NCBI GenBank assembly: GCA_002099365.1
Contig: MSED01000014.1
Location: 62,001-126,000 of the forward strand
DNA from: Phialophora verrucosa
Lineage: Eukaryota > Ascomycota > Eurotiomycetes > Chaetothyriales > Herpotrichiellaceae
Length of the DNA stretch: 64,000 nucleotides
Reading direction: 5' to 3'
Below are positions 44,472 through 56,059 of the stretch, in pieces. The notes under the pieces are model-generated. The model did not search any database. It worked only from the letters and a program-made list of their open reading frames with translations, and was not told the origin of the DNA. A program made the position numbers and the translations under genes. The number at the start of each line of letters is the position of its first letter. Positions within the stretch are counted from its first letter, which is position 1.

Positions 44472-46481
44472 ATGACCTTGCTCACGGTTCTTCTCGTTTT
44501 GTTCGGCCTCTGGGCTGCCTCAACCCTCCGCCGCTTCTACCAAAACTACGTGTCAGCCCGCAAGACCGGTCTTCCCATGATATTTCTGCCCGTCAACCAC
44601 TACAGTCCCGTGTGGATGATGCTCTCTGTGCCCATCATCCAGCCCCTCGCGCAAAAGCTCCTTCCCGAATGGCTCTTTGAGCCCATCGACCTCGCCACGT
44701 ACGGCTGGGAATTTCGCCGAGGGTACTCGATCTTTGAGAAATACGGTCCTGCTGTAAGTCACACCTGTATCCGTCGGGCCGTACGACCAGGCAAAATCTC
44801 GGTCTAATCTGGTGTGTTGGCAGTTCATCCTGGTCACAGGGGGATCCAACGAGTTGAGCTTGATCGATCCGGAACTGGCGACGGAGATCCTCAAGCGAAT
44901 CAAAGACTTCCCGCAGACGGACATGGCAACCGTGGTCATGGACATCTTTGGACCGAGTCTACTCACCAGCAATGGCGAGCCGTGGGCACGCCAACGCAAG
45001 CTCATCGCTCCCAACGTCAACGAGAAGATCAGCGGGCTGGTCTTCGGTGAGTCCATCCGACAGGCACACCAGATGCTCTCCGCCTACATGGAGGATTGGC
45101 AAGGCGTCACCGACGACTCCGTTCGCGGCTGCAAGAAAATCGCCATCAACGTGTTGGGTTTGGCCGGCTTCGGCATTCCCTTGCGCTGGAAGGAGGAAAA
45201 ATCTCAGCGGCCGGAGGGCTACCATATGACCTACATGGAGGCGACGAAGACGGTGGTTGAAAAGTGAGTTCTCCCGCCCGCGTCAAGTTCACGTGGACCC
45301 TGTTGGTCGTGCTTTGTATTCCTGACTCGAATGGGATCACAGTATCATTGAAGCCGCTGTACTGCCCGCGAAGATGCTCACGTTGCCCATCTGTCCGCCA
45401 TCGTGGCGGCAGATAGGTCATGCGAAGAACGAGTTCCCCTTGCACACCAGGGAATTGCTTGAGAGTGAGAGGAAATTGCAAGCGGACAGCCCCGAACCGC
45501 GGAACAACCTGATGAGCGTGCTCGTGCGGCTGTCCGACTCGACGAAGATGAAGGAACAACCGGAGCTGGCGACCGACGACGCAAGCAAGACCGCACAGAT
45601 TCTCTCGGAAGAGGAAGTCCTCGGCAATCTTTTCATTTTCACGTCGGCTGGCTTCGACACCACCGCGAATACCATGGCGTACGCTTTGGCCTTGCTGACC
45701 ACGTACCCAGAATGGCAGGAGTGGTTGTACGAGGAGATTGGCGAGGTCGTCGGAGACCGGAAGATGGATGGCCTGGAATACAATGAGGTGTATCCTCACT
45801 TGCCGCGTTGTCTTGCCCTCATGGTATGTCTCCCACGGACGCGTCCCCGTCCCCGCTCCTCGTCAAGCGTACGCGAAGGACAGCTGGCTGACCCACGAAC
45901 AGCTCGAAACCATGCGACTCTTCACCCCGTTGACTCACCTGTAAGTCCTTTCCCGCGTCCCGGGTCCCGGCTCGCACGTACTGATGACGACCAGTGCCAA
46001 ACAAACCAATCCGCACCACGACGTCGAGGTCAAAACCTCCACCGGAACGTACTACATCCCAAAAAACACCATCATTTACGTGAGTACCGTGGCTCTTCAT
46101 CTCGACCCTGCCACTTGGGGTAAAGATTCGCAAGCATTCAAACCCTCCCGGTGGCTCGTGCAGCCTTCTCTGGCGCCGAGCGCTGTCGACCCTCAGTACA
46201 CCATTGCGAACAACATCAGGAGCTTCCCCAAGGGAACATTCCTCCCATGGTCGTCGGGTCCGCGCGCCTGTCCGGGCCAAAAAATGTCTCAGGTCGAGTT
46301 TGTCAGTGTATTCATGACCATATTTGGGCAGTACCGTTGCGAGGCGATCAAAGTAAAGGAAGGAGAGACGGCGGAGGAAGTCAAGAGGCGAATGGAGGCG
46401 ATCACACGGAATAGTGCGCCAAAGTTGACGTTGCAGATGTCGAGGAATCGGGATCTAAAGCTGCGATGGATCAAAAGGTGA
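44472..46481 (+). CDS. Cytochrome P450 monooxygenase
   Basis: Model join(44472..44753,44824..45263,45343..45823,45903..45940,45995..46481), 575 residues, all phases consistent; exon 4 is only 38 nt and carries the ExxR helix (ETMRLFTP). N-terminal anchor MTLLTVLLVLFGLWAASTL places it in the ER membrane. I-helix oxygen site AGFDTT, K-helix ETMR, PERF-like FKPSRW, and haem loop FLPWSSGPRACPGQK with ligand Cys506. Needs a P450 reductase not in this window. The family number cannot be given from sequence alone. It is followed 616 bp downstream, same strand, by an MFS transporter, but no polyketide, peptide or terpene backbone enzyme is near, so a detoxification or single-step tailoring role is as likely as secondary metabolism. 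Confidence 0.93.
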
Positions 46482-47097
46482 AGAAGTGTATTGGAGAAGA
46501 GGAGGATGCGCAAGCGAAGTCGATTGGATAGCAATTGAGCGGATGGATGGAATGCAAGCGAGGTTCGGTACATGGTTTGGCTTTCAGTACAGTATCTCCT
46601 TCCAGCTGGACATCCGAATCCGACCCCCAAATGCGTGTGTACCCTCTGACCCATGCCCATAAGTTGGCCGTCCCACTACCGCATGGGGTGTTTAAACCGG
46701 GAGTCGGGGTCCTGCCTCGGCACTCGGGCGCGCAGGACGACGTCGTTCTCCTCATTTAGCAGGCCTTCATACGCCCTTCCCATCAAGCTACGTCGCTTGA
46801 TCTGGTCATCAGGGCACATCGTGGCCTGCATTGGTCATGGCCTTCCCCGGACTTTCTCCCGTGCCCTCAAACACGGTAAGTCGCTAAGTCGATCACAACA
46901 AGTCCATCCGAGGTAAGTCGACCGTCGATGCTTGATTCCACGCGATATGTATATCGTTCTTCTTGCTCCTGTCCATGGCTTGGTTCACGCGCCTGAAGCT
47001 GGAACATGCCGACTGATGAGATCACCAACCTCGCGGCCGACACTCGGGGCGAGAAGCCCGACAAAGGTAGGTCGGTATCTCCCTGACGTGCGATGAC
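46482..47097 (+). other. Spacer between P450 and MFS transporter
   Basis: 616 bp containing the P450 3' end and the transporter promoter. No gene or named element. Confidence 0.45.
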
Positions 47098-48570
47098 ATG
47101 AGGGAAAACGGAGAGCCTCGACACATGAATCCACGCCGTGGCACACCTGGTCTGACCTCGCTAGGACACGATGTCGAAACCGCCGTTCGGGAGGAGGCGA
47201 AGCCAGCGGTCATCGACAGGCACCGTTCAGCTGCTTCCACCGAGCAGATAGCCACGTTACCATCGCGGTCACCGTCTTGCTCTCCCTTGGAACGTGAACA
47301 ACGAGTGGAGGTGGGAGAACCGTCACCGGATTCGCCTCCGATCCATCCCCCGGACGTCGGTCTCCAGCCGTGGCTGCAGGTGATCGCGGGCCACTTCCTG
47401 ATGTTCAACAACTGGGGCCTCGTCGTGTCCTACGGCTCCTTCCAGACCTACTACACCTCGTCGGCCGGTCTCGACGGCGGCAACGCCAACCCGTCGCTCA
47501 TCTCGTGGATCGGCTCCATCCAGAACACGCTGCTCCTGCTGGGCGGCGCGTTCGGCGGCCGCTGGTTCGACGCCGGGTACCACCGCTGGATGGTCGGCGG
47601 CGGGAGCGTCCTTGTCGTCTTCGGCCTGCTCATGACCAGCCTCGTGAGCACGTTCTACCAGGCGCTGCTCGCGCAGGGCGTCTGCGTCGGGCTGGGCATG
47701 GGCCTGCTCCTGATCCCCTCGGTCGGGCTGCCGAGCACGTGGTTCGTGCGGCGGCGCGGGCTGGCCGTCGGGATCGTGAGCTCGGGCGCCAGCGTCGCGG
47801 GCATCGTGCTGCCCATCGCGCTGCGCCATCTGATCGGCGAGCTCGGCTTCGCCTGGTCCCTGCGCATCCTGGCCTTCATCTCCCTGGCCACGCTGCTCGG
47901 CAGCAACGTCCTCATCCGCCAACGGCTGCCGCCGCGCCGCCTCGCCAAAGGCCCCGCCCCCTTCGTCGAGTACCCGGCCCTGCGCCAGCCCGACTTCGCC
48001 CTGTACGTCGTGAGCCAGTTCATCACGTACTTCGGCTTCTTCGGCTTCTACAACTACGTCGAGTCGTGGGCCAAGGCGGCCGACGTCGACGCCCGCGGCT
48101 TCCCGCTCGAGTACATCCTGCCCGTGCTCAACGCGGCGAGCATCCTGGGCCGGCTGATCCCGTGCTTCGTGGCCGACTACACCGGCCCGTTCAACGTCGC
48201 CGTGCCGAGCCTCTTCCTGTCCAGCCTGCTCGTCTACGTCTGGATCCCCGTGCGGACGATCGGGCCCCTCCTCACCATCACCGTGCTGTACGGGTTCTTC
48301 TCCGGCGCCGTCATCGCCATCACGCCCGCCGTCGTCGCCAGCATGACCGAGGACCTGACCTCCTTTGGCGGCCGCATGGGCGTCATGTTCTTGGCCATTG
48401 CGTGTTCCTCGCTCGTCGGCCCGCCCGTCATGGGCGCCATCGTCGAGATGCACGGCGGCAACTACGACGCCGCGAGGGTCTACGCCGCTACCATGTTGAT
48501 GGGCGGCGCCGTCGGCTTCACGCTGGCTCGCATGGTCAAGAGTAAAGGGAAGTTGATGGTGAGAGCGTGA
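47098..48570 (+). CDS. MFS transporter, monocarboxylate-porter (MCT) type
   Basis: Single exon, 490 residues. A 95-residue hydrophilic N-terminus precedes 12 predicted spans. Typical of the fungal MCT group (which includes the riboflavin carrier Mch5 and secondary-metabolite MCTs): GLQPWLQVIAGHFLMFNNWG, SYGSFQTYY, SLISWIGSIQNTLLLLGGAF, GLGMGLLLIPSV, STWFVRRRGLAVGIVSSGAS, GSNVLIRQRL, the TM7 region FITYFGFFGFYNYVESWA and ASILGRLIPCFVADYTGP. Third codon positions are overwhelmingly G or C, so two other frames are open over most of the gene. An internal ATG ten codons in could also serve as start. Substrate unknown; pairing with the upstream P450 suggests export or uptake of a related small organic acid or product (inference). 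Confidence 0.9.
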   Translation: MRENGEPRHMNPRRGTPGLTSLGHDVETAVREEAKPAVIDRHRSAASTEQIATLPSRSPSCSPLEREQRVEVGEPSPDSPPIHPPDVGLQPWLQVIAGHFLMFNNWGLVVSYGSFQTYYTSSAGLDGGNANPSLISWIGSIQNTLLLLGGAFGGRWFDAGYHRWMVGGGSVLVVFGLLMTSLVSTFYQALLAQGVCVGLGMGLLLIPSVGLPSTWFVRRRGLAVGIVSSGASVAGIVLPIALRHLIGELGFAWSLRILAFISLATLLGSNVLIRQRLPPRRLAKGPAPFVEYPALRQPDFALYVVSQFITYFGFFGFYNYVESWAKAADVDARGFPLEYILPVLNAASILGRLIPCFVADYTGPFNVAVPSLFLSSLLVYVWIPVRTIGPLLTITVLYGFFSGAVIAITPAVVASMTEDLTSFGGRMGVMFLAIACSSLVGPPVMGAIVEMHGGNYDAARVYAATMLMGGAVGFTLARMVKSKGKLMVRA

Positions 48571-49584
48571 ACCCTAAAGAGCAGCGGGAAGTTCAATGCT
48601 CAGAGAGTGAATGCGAGAGGTGGTCGCGTTTGTCTGTCTGTACTCCGTAGCCAGTGCGCGTGTAAGATAGACTGGATGCGTTGTGTCCCAACACCGATGC
48701 TCGAGAGGTCTCGTACCGATTATAAGGTCTTTCAGCCGATGGGACGTCTCTCCGGCGGCCAGCCGAGGTTGTGGTCGCCCTCGACACGGTCCTCTCGCCT
48801 GCGGACCATGGCGTCAATGGCGTGATCAGACCCGGCCAACTGCAGAAAGCAAAAAGGGCCTGGCGAGAATTGTCGAGCGCATGCACACACAGCTAAATGT
48901 CCCTGGACGACCAGCTACCGTAGTTGCATTGCGACCACTACGTATTTACAGGCAAGGACAACAGGTCTGGATGCCTATGGGTCTATTGAGTAGTAAGAAT
49001 ACCTCACCGGCTGCAAAGATATACAGTGCTTATAATGTAGCCTGTGGCTGGTCTCATGAGTAGGTGTGTGTGAGGACTCGGCAATCTCGCTCTCTCTTTC
49101 TCGGCGTTCTGCAGTTAAATGTACTTGTCGGCGACCGGTCTTCACTTGTGAGATCCAAGACATACGTGTCTCCCTGTTGTTCCATCGAGAAGAGTAGGGC
49201 GTAGGGTATGTATGTGGGCATCGGGAGCTTCAAAGTAAATAGAATGATTTCTGCACAACAGGAAAACAAACAGGCTTCGAAAAATAACACCAGCGTCAAA
49301 GTCAAGTAGGAAGTATCGACACGGCTGTTTTGATACTAGAAAAAAGCGGTGGCAGAGGTGGTTTGGTTGAGATTCGAACTGATGTATGATACACACACAC
49401 ACATACAACAGTTCCCGAGAATCTCACATTCGGCGGTCTGCGGTAACTACTTTCTGTACCCCTGCGACGTGCGACAATCAATAAAGTCATGAGATAATAC
49501 CTATAACCTGCAGAATAGAAGAAGAGGGGCGCGCAGAAAGCCCCGGATGCATCAATCGGCTTCGGAAAGTCCTCAAAAAACCCA
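48571..49584. other. Convergent intergenic region
   Basis: About 1 kb between converging genes. TACTCCGTA (reverse of the recurrent 9-mer) at 48641-48649, 71 bp after the MFS stop; an (AC)6 run at 49391-49402. No gene. Confidence 0.5.
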
Positions 49585-50450
49585 CTAGGCCAAGTCACAG
49601 GCCCATACCCCGGTGCCGGAAATGGCACAGCCGATCTTCGAGTATTTTTCCGAGGTGAGGATCTCCAAAGTGTTAGCCGGTTTCCGTCAATTTGCAAGGG
49701 GCGCAGGCCCAGAAGGCCTAGATGAGTACATACCTGGGCGTGACCCAATTCACCGTCCGAGTGGTCCCAACCTTGAGCAGCAGTGCTGCAGATACCGTCC
49801 AAACCGGGCAGAGAGGGGATTTCGCAAAGCCAGCCACCAACATAGACGCTCTCGAAGTTGTCGAGATCGCCGGGAGCCAAGACCTGGGCAAAGGTACCGG
49901 GGTTCAGTTCGTGTTGCAGGCCGTTGGTGCTGTCAGTGCTGGTCTTGAGGGCGTTGCCCTCGAGGGTGCTGTCCTGGGTGAGGGCTGGGAGGCCACCAGC
50001 AGCACGCCACTTGGACACGACGGACATGTAGTCGCCCTGTCCGCCTGAGCCGCCCGTGCTCACTGGCTCGGGGCTCGGCGTGGGAGTAGCAGCGGCTGGA
50101 GCCCCCCACGCGTCCGGAGAGGGTGATGCCTCTGGCGTCTCAGTGGGTGTGGGCGCCGACTCTTCAGGGGTGGGCTTGTTGAAGAAGTTACCACCGTAGG
50201 TTGGCGTGGCGGACACGACAACTTCGGCCGTCGTGGTCGTAGAGGTGGAGGTGGATGACGAGGTGGGAGCCGCGTTCCAGTCCGTGGGTTGGGCGTCATA
50301 TGCCGTGACAGTGATGACCGAGTCCGGGCTTGGACGCTGCCACCATCGGTTGCTGCCGCCCCACCACTGACGTTTTTCGTGGACAGCTGGCATGGCGACG
50401 ACAGCGCCGGTGGCCAGAGCCATGACGGAGAGGGTCTTGACGAGCTGCAT
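49585..50450 (-). CDS. Secreted CAP/PR-1-like (SCP superfamily) protein
   Basis: Model complement(join(49585..49662,49734..50450)), 264 residues, 71-nt intron. Signal peptide MQLVKTLSVMALATGAVVA followed by a Kex2 site (HEKR). A Trp-rich patch (QWWGGSNRWWQRP) and a 90-residue Ser/Thr/Pro linker, likely O-glycosylated, lead to a C-terminal domain of about 120 residues: MSVVSKWRAAGGLPALTQD, NGLQHELNPGTFAQVL, WLCEIPSLPGLDGICSTA, then LGHAQILTSEKYSKIGCA and VWACDLA. The last parts mirror the CAP signature (GH..Q..W....KIGCA....W.C), but the canonical GHYTQVVW is altered. CAP proteins include fungal PR-1-like sterol or lipid binders. It may be wall-associated or an effector; not shown. The intron excises a TAG-containing stretch. 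Confidence 0.75.
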
Positions 50451-52848
50451 GTTCGCGGTTCGTGTGGTTGAAAGGATGTCCTTCGTCTGATTGTATGAAA
50501 GCGAGTGTGGAGGTCCGTCACAAGTTCGGCCTGAGAAAGGAACGACGAGTGCGAGCTGGTGGTTGATTCACAAATGAATGTAGTGTATCCTCCGGGGATA
50601 AAATGAGCGTGGTGACGTGAAGTCGTGGGCGTCGAACGAGAGCGCAACGAAAGTCACAGACTTTGGATATTCGGGGGACGTTATCAACCAACGACAAGAG
50701 GACGGGCAGGGAAGAAAGAAACTCGAGCGGGAGATATAGCATATCCATTTTCCCATCGACTATTGTCCGCCCCCGAGCCTTCGCGTGAGCAATGAATGTG
50801 AAACAAACAATGGGCCCACCCTCTTTGTCCTTCCCAGATTGTCGAGGCGTTGGATCGCCCGACAGCATGGGCCAGGCACGCCCAGCATTGGCTGAAGGTG
50901 GAGATCGGCATTCTTTGTCCGTCCGCAAGGGGCTAAGTCCCAAAGACGGGGAACAACGAGGCCAACAGGGGGAAGGAGGATTGACGTGCGAATGCAGGGG
51001 ATAGGGAGCACCCTGGCGCCGAGCCTGCGCGTGCTGACCTGGTTTTGCTGGCCGGCGGCGAAGACGTTGAGTCGACAGGCCTCATCACCACATCATTTCG
51101 AGTGCCACATCACCATCTGATGTTGTTGTGAGAGCCGTGGCAATTGCGATTCCGGCCGTCCTGGGCTCACATTCTCGCTGCTGGCTGTCCACGGTATGCC
51201 TGTCTGTCGCAAGGATGGGTGAAGACGGTGTCAATTGGCGTGCTGAAGCCATCAGCCCAATTTCTAAATGGAGATGGAGCTTGGAGCTGAAGGGAGGACG
51301 GAGCGCAGTTCGCAGAGCCAAAGCAAGAGCACTAAACCCAAAGCGGGCGCGCGGCAAACCTTATTGCTCCGGCGCCTCCACCGATTCCCCTGAAGCTTGC
51401 CCCTTTGTTGACTGTCACTCCCTGCCGAGGAGGTTTGCGAGTGGCCAGCCTCGAACCCCATGATCAGATTACGTAGAAGGAGCAGAATAAGGCCGCTTGG
51501 TGGAAATTGCAATCTTCCACTTCAGTCCGCCCGGTTTGCCATGTTCATGCAGGCGTGTTCAGCCGTGGACGAGGGTTATATCATCGACGCGTCAGCAGCG
51601 GTGAGGGCCGAGACCATATTAAAAGATCCCGGGCATCATCACTGAGTAGAAACGGTAACATGGAGCACGGTGGTTTTGGAATGCTGGGATTATGCTCGTC
51701 CACGGCTTGCCTCCAATTACCACCATTGGTGCTCAGCCTCGTCTGATTCAGCCTTCATCCACTGCGATGACGAGTGGGTTGGGGTTAATATTGCTTTCAG
51801 CAAAGATTTGTTCATATATGGTCTTGGACCGAGGACGGGCTGTTTGACCCACGTCTTGTCACATGGACGACCGGTTGCAGGAGACACAATTGATCGGTTG
51901 TGACCGAACGCCGACCGGGCGCATGGCACAGCTTGATCAGCTGTGAACAAAATGGTAAGGTGTTGAGCTCGACGACTCAAATCGGCGGTATGAACAGGGC
52001 TGGACCAACTTCGCTCAGGGCAAGAGGAGAAGAGTTTTCCATTCCAGTGCTCGGCCCTGACTCGTCGAATGCAACCACTGCAGGAAAAGCCCATGTGACT
52101 CGACCCCAAGACAAGATGCGAATCCCAAAGCCCACCTCTCCTCCACGATTGCTGTCTCATCTACCCGGTCTAGATCACGACGGAGAAGCACGTACCAGCG
52201 AATCCGGGGAGCTACACAACGGTTGGAATTGAAATCACCGCGCCCCAGATGCAAGCATTTCGAGGATATGGTGCACGGGAGGGAAGAACTCTAGTGCCAA
52301 CCATCCAGTCTCTAGAACGATCCGCCTCGACATCGTCTCACCCATTGCCCACTCACCATGGAGTCTTACTTGCAACTGAACAAGAATGTGTGTGCTCTGA
52401 GACATAGAATAGCCGTAAGTTGATGGGCATGTCTGAATTCGCCACTGCGGTGCGGCATCTGCTGAGCCTGACGTCGAATGAAAGTCCAGACCTATGAAAC
52501 GGAGAGCACGAGGCAAGGAGACATGAAACATGAACTCGTCCGCGCACATACCAGCCATGAGTGAGTGAATCGCGACCACGTGGGCGACCCGGGCGCATAC
52601 CGCGCTTGGCCTACGTAACCGAACATGAAATCAACTTCACCCCTACCTCAGATTATGGACGGTACGAGCACTGTATACCATTGCTGCATTCTTTTCTTCG
52701 CACGAGTCCTCCGTAGCTATTCGCGAGCACAGCGACGCCACACCAAGAATTCCCAACTCTCCCTCCCGTGTCCTGTTTCAGCGTGCAACAAGAGCAAGAC
52801 CAGAACAGAATACATAGTGCACTCGCCACCGCATACCGATCGGCCGTA
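50451..52848. other. Intergenic, 2.4 kb, no gene found
   Basis: Divergent region upstream of the CAP-like protein and the cupin. Frames of up to 147 codons are present on both strands but none has a domain, conserved motif or convincing splice sites. Confidence 0.5.
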
Positions 52849-53511
52849 ATGCCAACCTCGACATCAACATCAACACGAACGACGTCGCGTGCCCAGGACG
52901 AAAAGACCGTCCGAGAATGGGGTTTCTCCCATGTCTTCACCTGGACCGATGGCCCGTGAGTACTCTATCCCCACTCCACGCACATACGAGTATTGCCACG
53001 ATGGAAGCGTGGTGCACGACAACACGCATCCACTGTCCCCCTCGTCGCGTTGCATCGTTTTGGCCCTCCCAATGACTGATACTGTTACTGTTGCCGTCCC
53101 CATCTGGTTCTTGGTGGTGAACCATCTCGTATCTGCCGTCTCGGATTTTCCATCTGACGCGATGTCCCGTGTCCCGTGTACTGGGGCAACAGTTACGCAC
53201 ACTACCCTCCGCACTCGCACCGCGGTCTGACCACGCATCTCGTCCGCCGCGGCTCCCTGACAATCACGTACCCCGAGGACGCCAATCCTACGAAGGAGAC
53301 GTTTGGAGTGGGGGCGCGGATCGACGTCCCGGCGGGCAAAATGCACGAAGTGTGGATGGGCGAGGAAGGTGAGTACGTACTTGTACGTGTTCAGAACCCC
53401 CAAGTCGGCGGGTCGTGTTTTGGTGCTGGACATGAATGGCAATACCATGTTGGCTGGAACGAAGCTTACCGTATGCGTGCAATAGGATGTGAGTACGTTA
53501 TAGGCGAATGA
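52849..53511 (+). CDS. Small single-domain cupin protein
   Basis: Model join(52849..52955,53193..53368,53486..53511), 102 residues; introns of 237 and 117 nt are longer than usual here. One beta-barrel cupin: metal site in PYAHYPPHSHRGLTTHLVRRG (two His), turn GSLTITYP, and second motif RIDVPAGKMHEVWMG (His). The short last exon supplies GCEYVIGE, the typical end of this small fungal cupin family. A Ser/Thr-rich 12-residue start precedes EKTVREWGFSHVFTWTDG. No signal peptide; cytosolic. Enzyme or binding function unknown; small cupins of this type can be dioxygenases, isomerases or plain metal/ligand binders. Splice choices keep frame and conserved ends. Confidence 0.8.
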
Positions 53512-53788
53512 AAGCCTTAACAGCGGTGCTCGTAATGCTCGAATCATATACATCTGGACCCTGTAAGGCCGAAACTGTACCAAATGACACATGTTCGTTG
53601 GCACGGCACAGCTCAGCTATAACTATGCGCGCTGGATACAATGTCATGCATGGTTCAAGTGACATTTTTACATTTATTGGCTATGCTTCGACTAAGATAG
53701 GTCAAACCTCGCACCATCCCAAACGTGCACGGAAAACATGAGATCCAGACTGCTCCGTCCAGCCTCCTGTGAACATCGGCCACCGTGC

Positions 53789-56059
53789 TTAGTAGGTTCG
53801 CTTGAACGGAGGAACTGCCTTGCACTCGTTCTCGTCCAGGGTGTGGCCGACCACCGCTCGGTAACCCAACTCGACCTTGCCATGTGGCTTCTTCTGCCAC
53901 GAGAGCGTGTGCTTCATCCAGTTCTCGTCGTCACGTTCGGGGTAATCTTCCCGGGCGTGGGCACCGCGGGATTCCTTGCGGTTCGCTGCCGAGACCGCTG
54001 TTTGTGTGCTGTAGATTTTGTCAGTGTCAGATCGTCCAATCCCGAAACGGTCGGTACTCACGCGCAAGTCAAAAGGTTTCGCAGCTCCAGCGTCTCCACA
54101 AGGTCCGAGTTCCAGATCATGCTTCGGTCCTTGATACCGACGTCAGAGAACATCTGGTCCACTTCGGTGATCTTCTTGACACCCTCGTCCAAGGACTCTT
54201 GCGTCCTGAAGACGCTGACATCAGCCTGCATGACCTTTTGCATTGCGGATCGGATCTCGGCCGTGCTCTTTGGACCGCTCGAGTTTCGGACCTGGTCGAG
54301 CACTTCGATCGACTCAGCCCCCGCATCCGGGGCAATCTCCTTTTGGGTCTGGCCGGGGGAGAAGTTATCGCGGATCGTGTGGGAGACGGCCCGACCGAAG
54401 ACGATCAAGTCGAGCAGAGAGTTGGCGCCCAGACGATTGGCTCCGTGGACGGACACACACGCGGCTTCGCCGCAGGCAAACAGCCCGGGCACCACTTCGT
54501 CCTTGCCTTGATCGTTGATGCGGAGGACTTCACCAGTATACTTGGTTGGGATCTGTGAAGCTTTGTTAGACTTGCGGAGCCATTACCAAGGCTCCATCAC
54601 GACGAGAGCGTCTTTTCGGAGGGGAGGGAAACTCACACCACCCATGTTATAGTGTACTGTAGGCAATACGGGAATTGGTTGTTTCGTAACATCGACGCCA
54701 GAAAAGATCGACGCGGTCTCTGAGATACCGGGTAGCCGTTCGTGCAGGATTTCAGGGGGCAAGTGACTGAGCTGGAGGTAGATGTGATCCTTCTCGGGGC
54801 CGACGCCACGACCTTCGCGGATTTCCATCGTCATCGATCGCGACACGACGTCCCGGGAGGCCAGATCCTTTGCGGTAGGGGCATAACGTTCCATGAATCG
54901 TTCACCCTCGGAGTTGAGAAGGTAACCACCTTCACCGCGAGAACCTTCGGTGATGAGGCAGCCCGCGCCGTAGATGCCCGTCGGGTGGAACTGGACGAAT
55001 TCGAGATCCTGGTTGGGTAGACCGGCCCGAGCAACCATTGCCATACCGTCACCGGTGCACGTGTGCGCCGATGTGCAGCTGAAGTAGGTTCGACCGTAGC
55101 CGCCGGTGGCCAGTACGGTGTTTTGCGCCTTGAACCTATGCAAGGTGCCGTCTTCCTGGTTGTAGGCGAGAACCCCTTTGCAGACGCCGTCCTCCATGAT
55201 CAGGTCCAGTGCAAAGAACTCGATGAAATAGTTGGTGTTGTGGTTGAGCGATTGGCCGTACAGGGTGTGTAAGAGGGCGTGACCCGTCCGATCGGCCGCG
55301 GCGCAACACCGATATGCCTGTCCGCCCTTGCCGTATTTCTGGGACTGGCCACCGAAAGCACGTTGGTATATCTTGCCATCTTCTGTCCGCGAGAACGGGC
55401 ATCCGTAACCTTCGAGTTCGATAACTGATCGGGGGGCTTCGCGGGTCATGTAGTGGATGGCGTCCTGGTCACCCAGCCAATCTGAACCTTTTACCTGCAC
55501 GATCATGAGCGTCCAGGACATCTGCGTAGGGTCCAGCCACAACTCACCGTATCGTACATGTGCTAGATCGAAAACCACAAAGTTAGTTCTCATCATGAAC
55601 AACCACCTATGTTGCAAGAGACTCGGATGCCCGGGTCTGCCCTTGGTCAGGTCATGCTCGTCAACTTACCCATCTCCAATCGTCTTCGTGCATGCTGTAT
55701 GGCCGTCAGTACTGTCACTCTCTTCGGAACAAGCCCCACTCACTTTCCCAACGCAGCATTGATGCCGCCCTGTGCCGCCACGGTGTGACTTCTCGTAGGG
55801 AAGAGCTTCGTCACGCATGCTGTGTTGAAACCAGCTTCCGCCAGACCGAAGGCCGCTCTTAAACCCGCGCCACCGGCGCCCACAACCACGGCCTGCAATC
55901 TCATCAGCGTGCGCTCTGCGATATCTCGTGCAAGTTGCTCACATCGTATTCGTGGTCGATAATGGCATAAGAGCCACCAGTGGCGCTCAAGGGGGATTGT
56001 GCTTCCTTCGCTCGTAGGGGTTGGGAGGCGACGACTCGTGCTACATACACTCTTAGCAT
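53789..56059 (-). CDS. SDH1: Succinate dehydrogenase flavoprotein subunit (complex II, Sdh1/SDHA)
   Basis: Model complement(join(53789..54008,54062..54552,54637..55494,55548..55562,55670..55694,55744..55892,55943..56059)), 624 residues. Oxidises succinate to fumarate in the TCA cycle and feeds electrons to the Fe-S subunit in the inner mitochondrial membrane. Presequence MLRVYVARVVASQPLRAKEA; FAD-binding DAVVVGAGGAGLRAA; covalent FAD His75 in RSHTVAAQGGINAALGN; active-site regions HTLYGQSLNHNTNYF, QFHPTGIYGAGCLITEG, VHYNMGGIPTKYTGEVL; Arg in NRKESRGAHAREDYPERDDE. Exons 3 (25 nt) and 4 (15 nt, HMYDT) are consecutive micro-exons; skipping either breaks a block conserved from bacteria to man (MHEDDWRWHMYDTVKGSDW). 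Confidence 0.95.

Noticed and set aside
47323..48545. Two long alternative frames (376 codons minus, 391 codons plus) over the MCT transporter
   Set aside because: Shadows produced by extreme GC3; the translations are His/Arg/Asp repeats without spans, unlike the real 12-span frame.
49371..49380. GATTCGAACT resembling a tRNA T-loop
   Set aside because: No matching T-stem, anticodon arm or acceptor stem around it.
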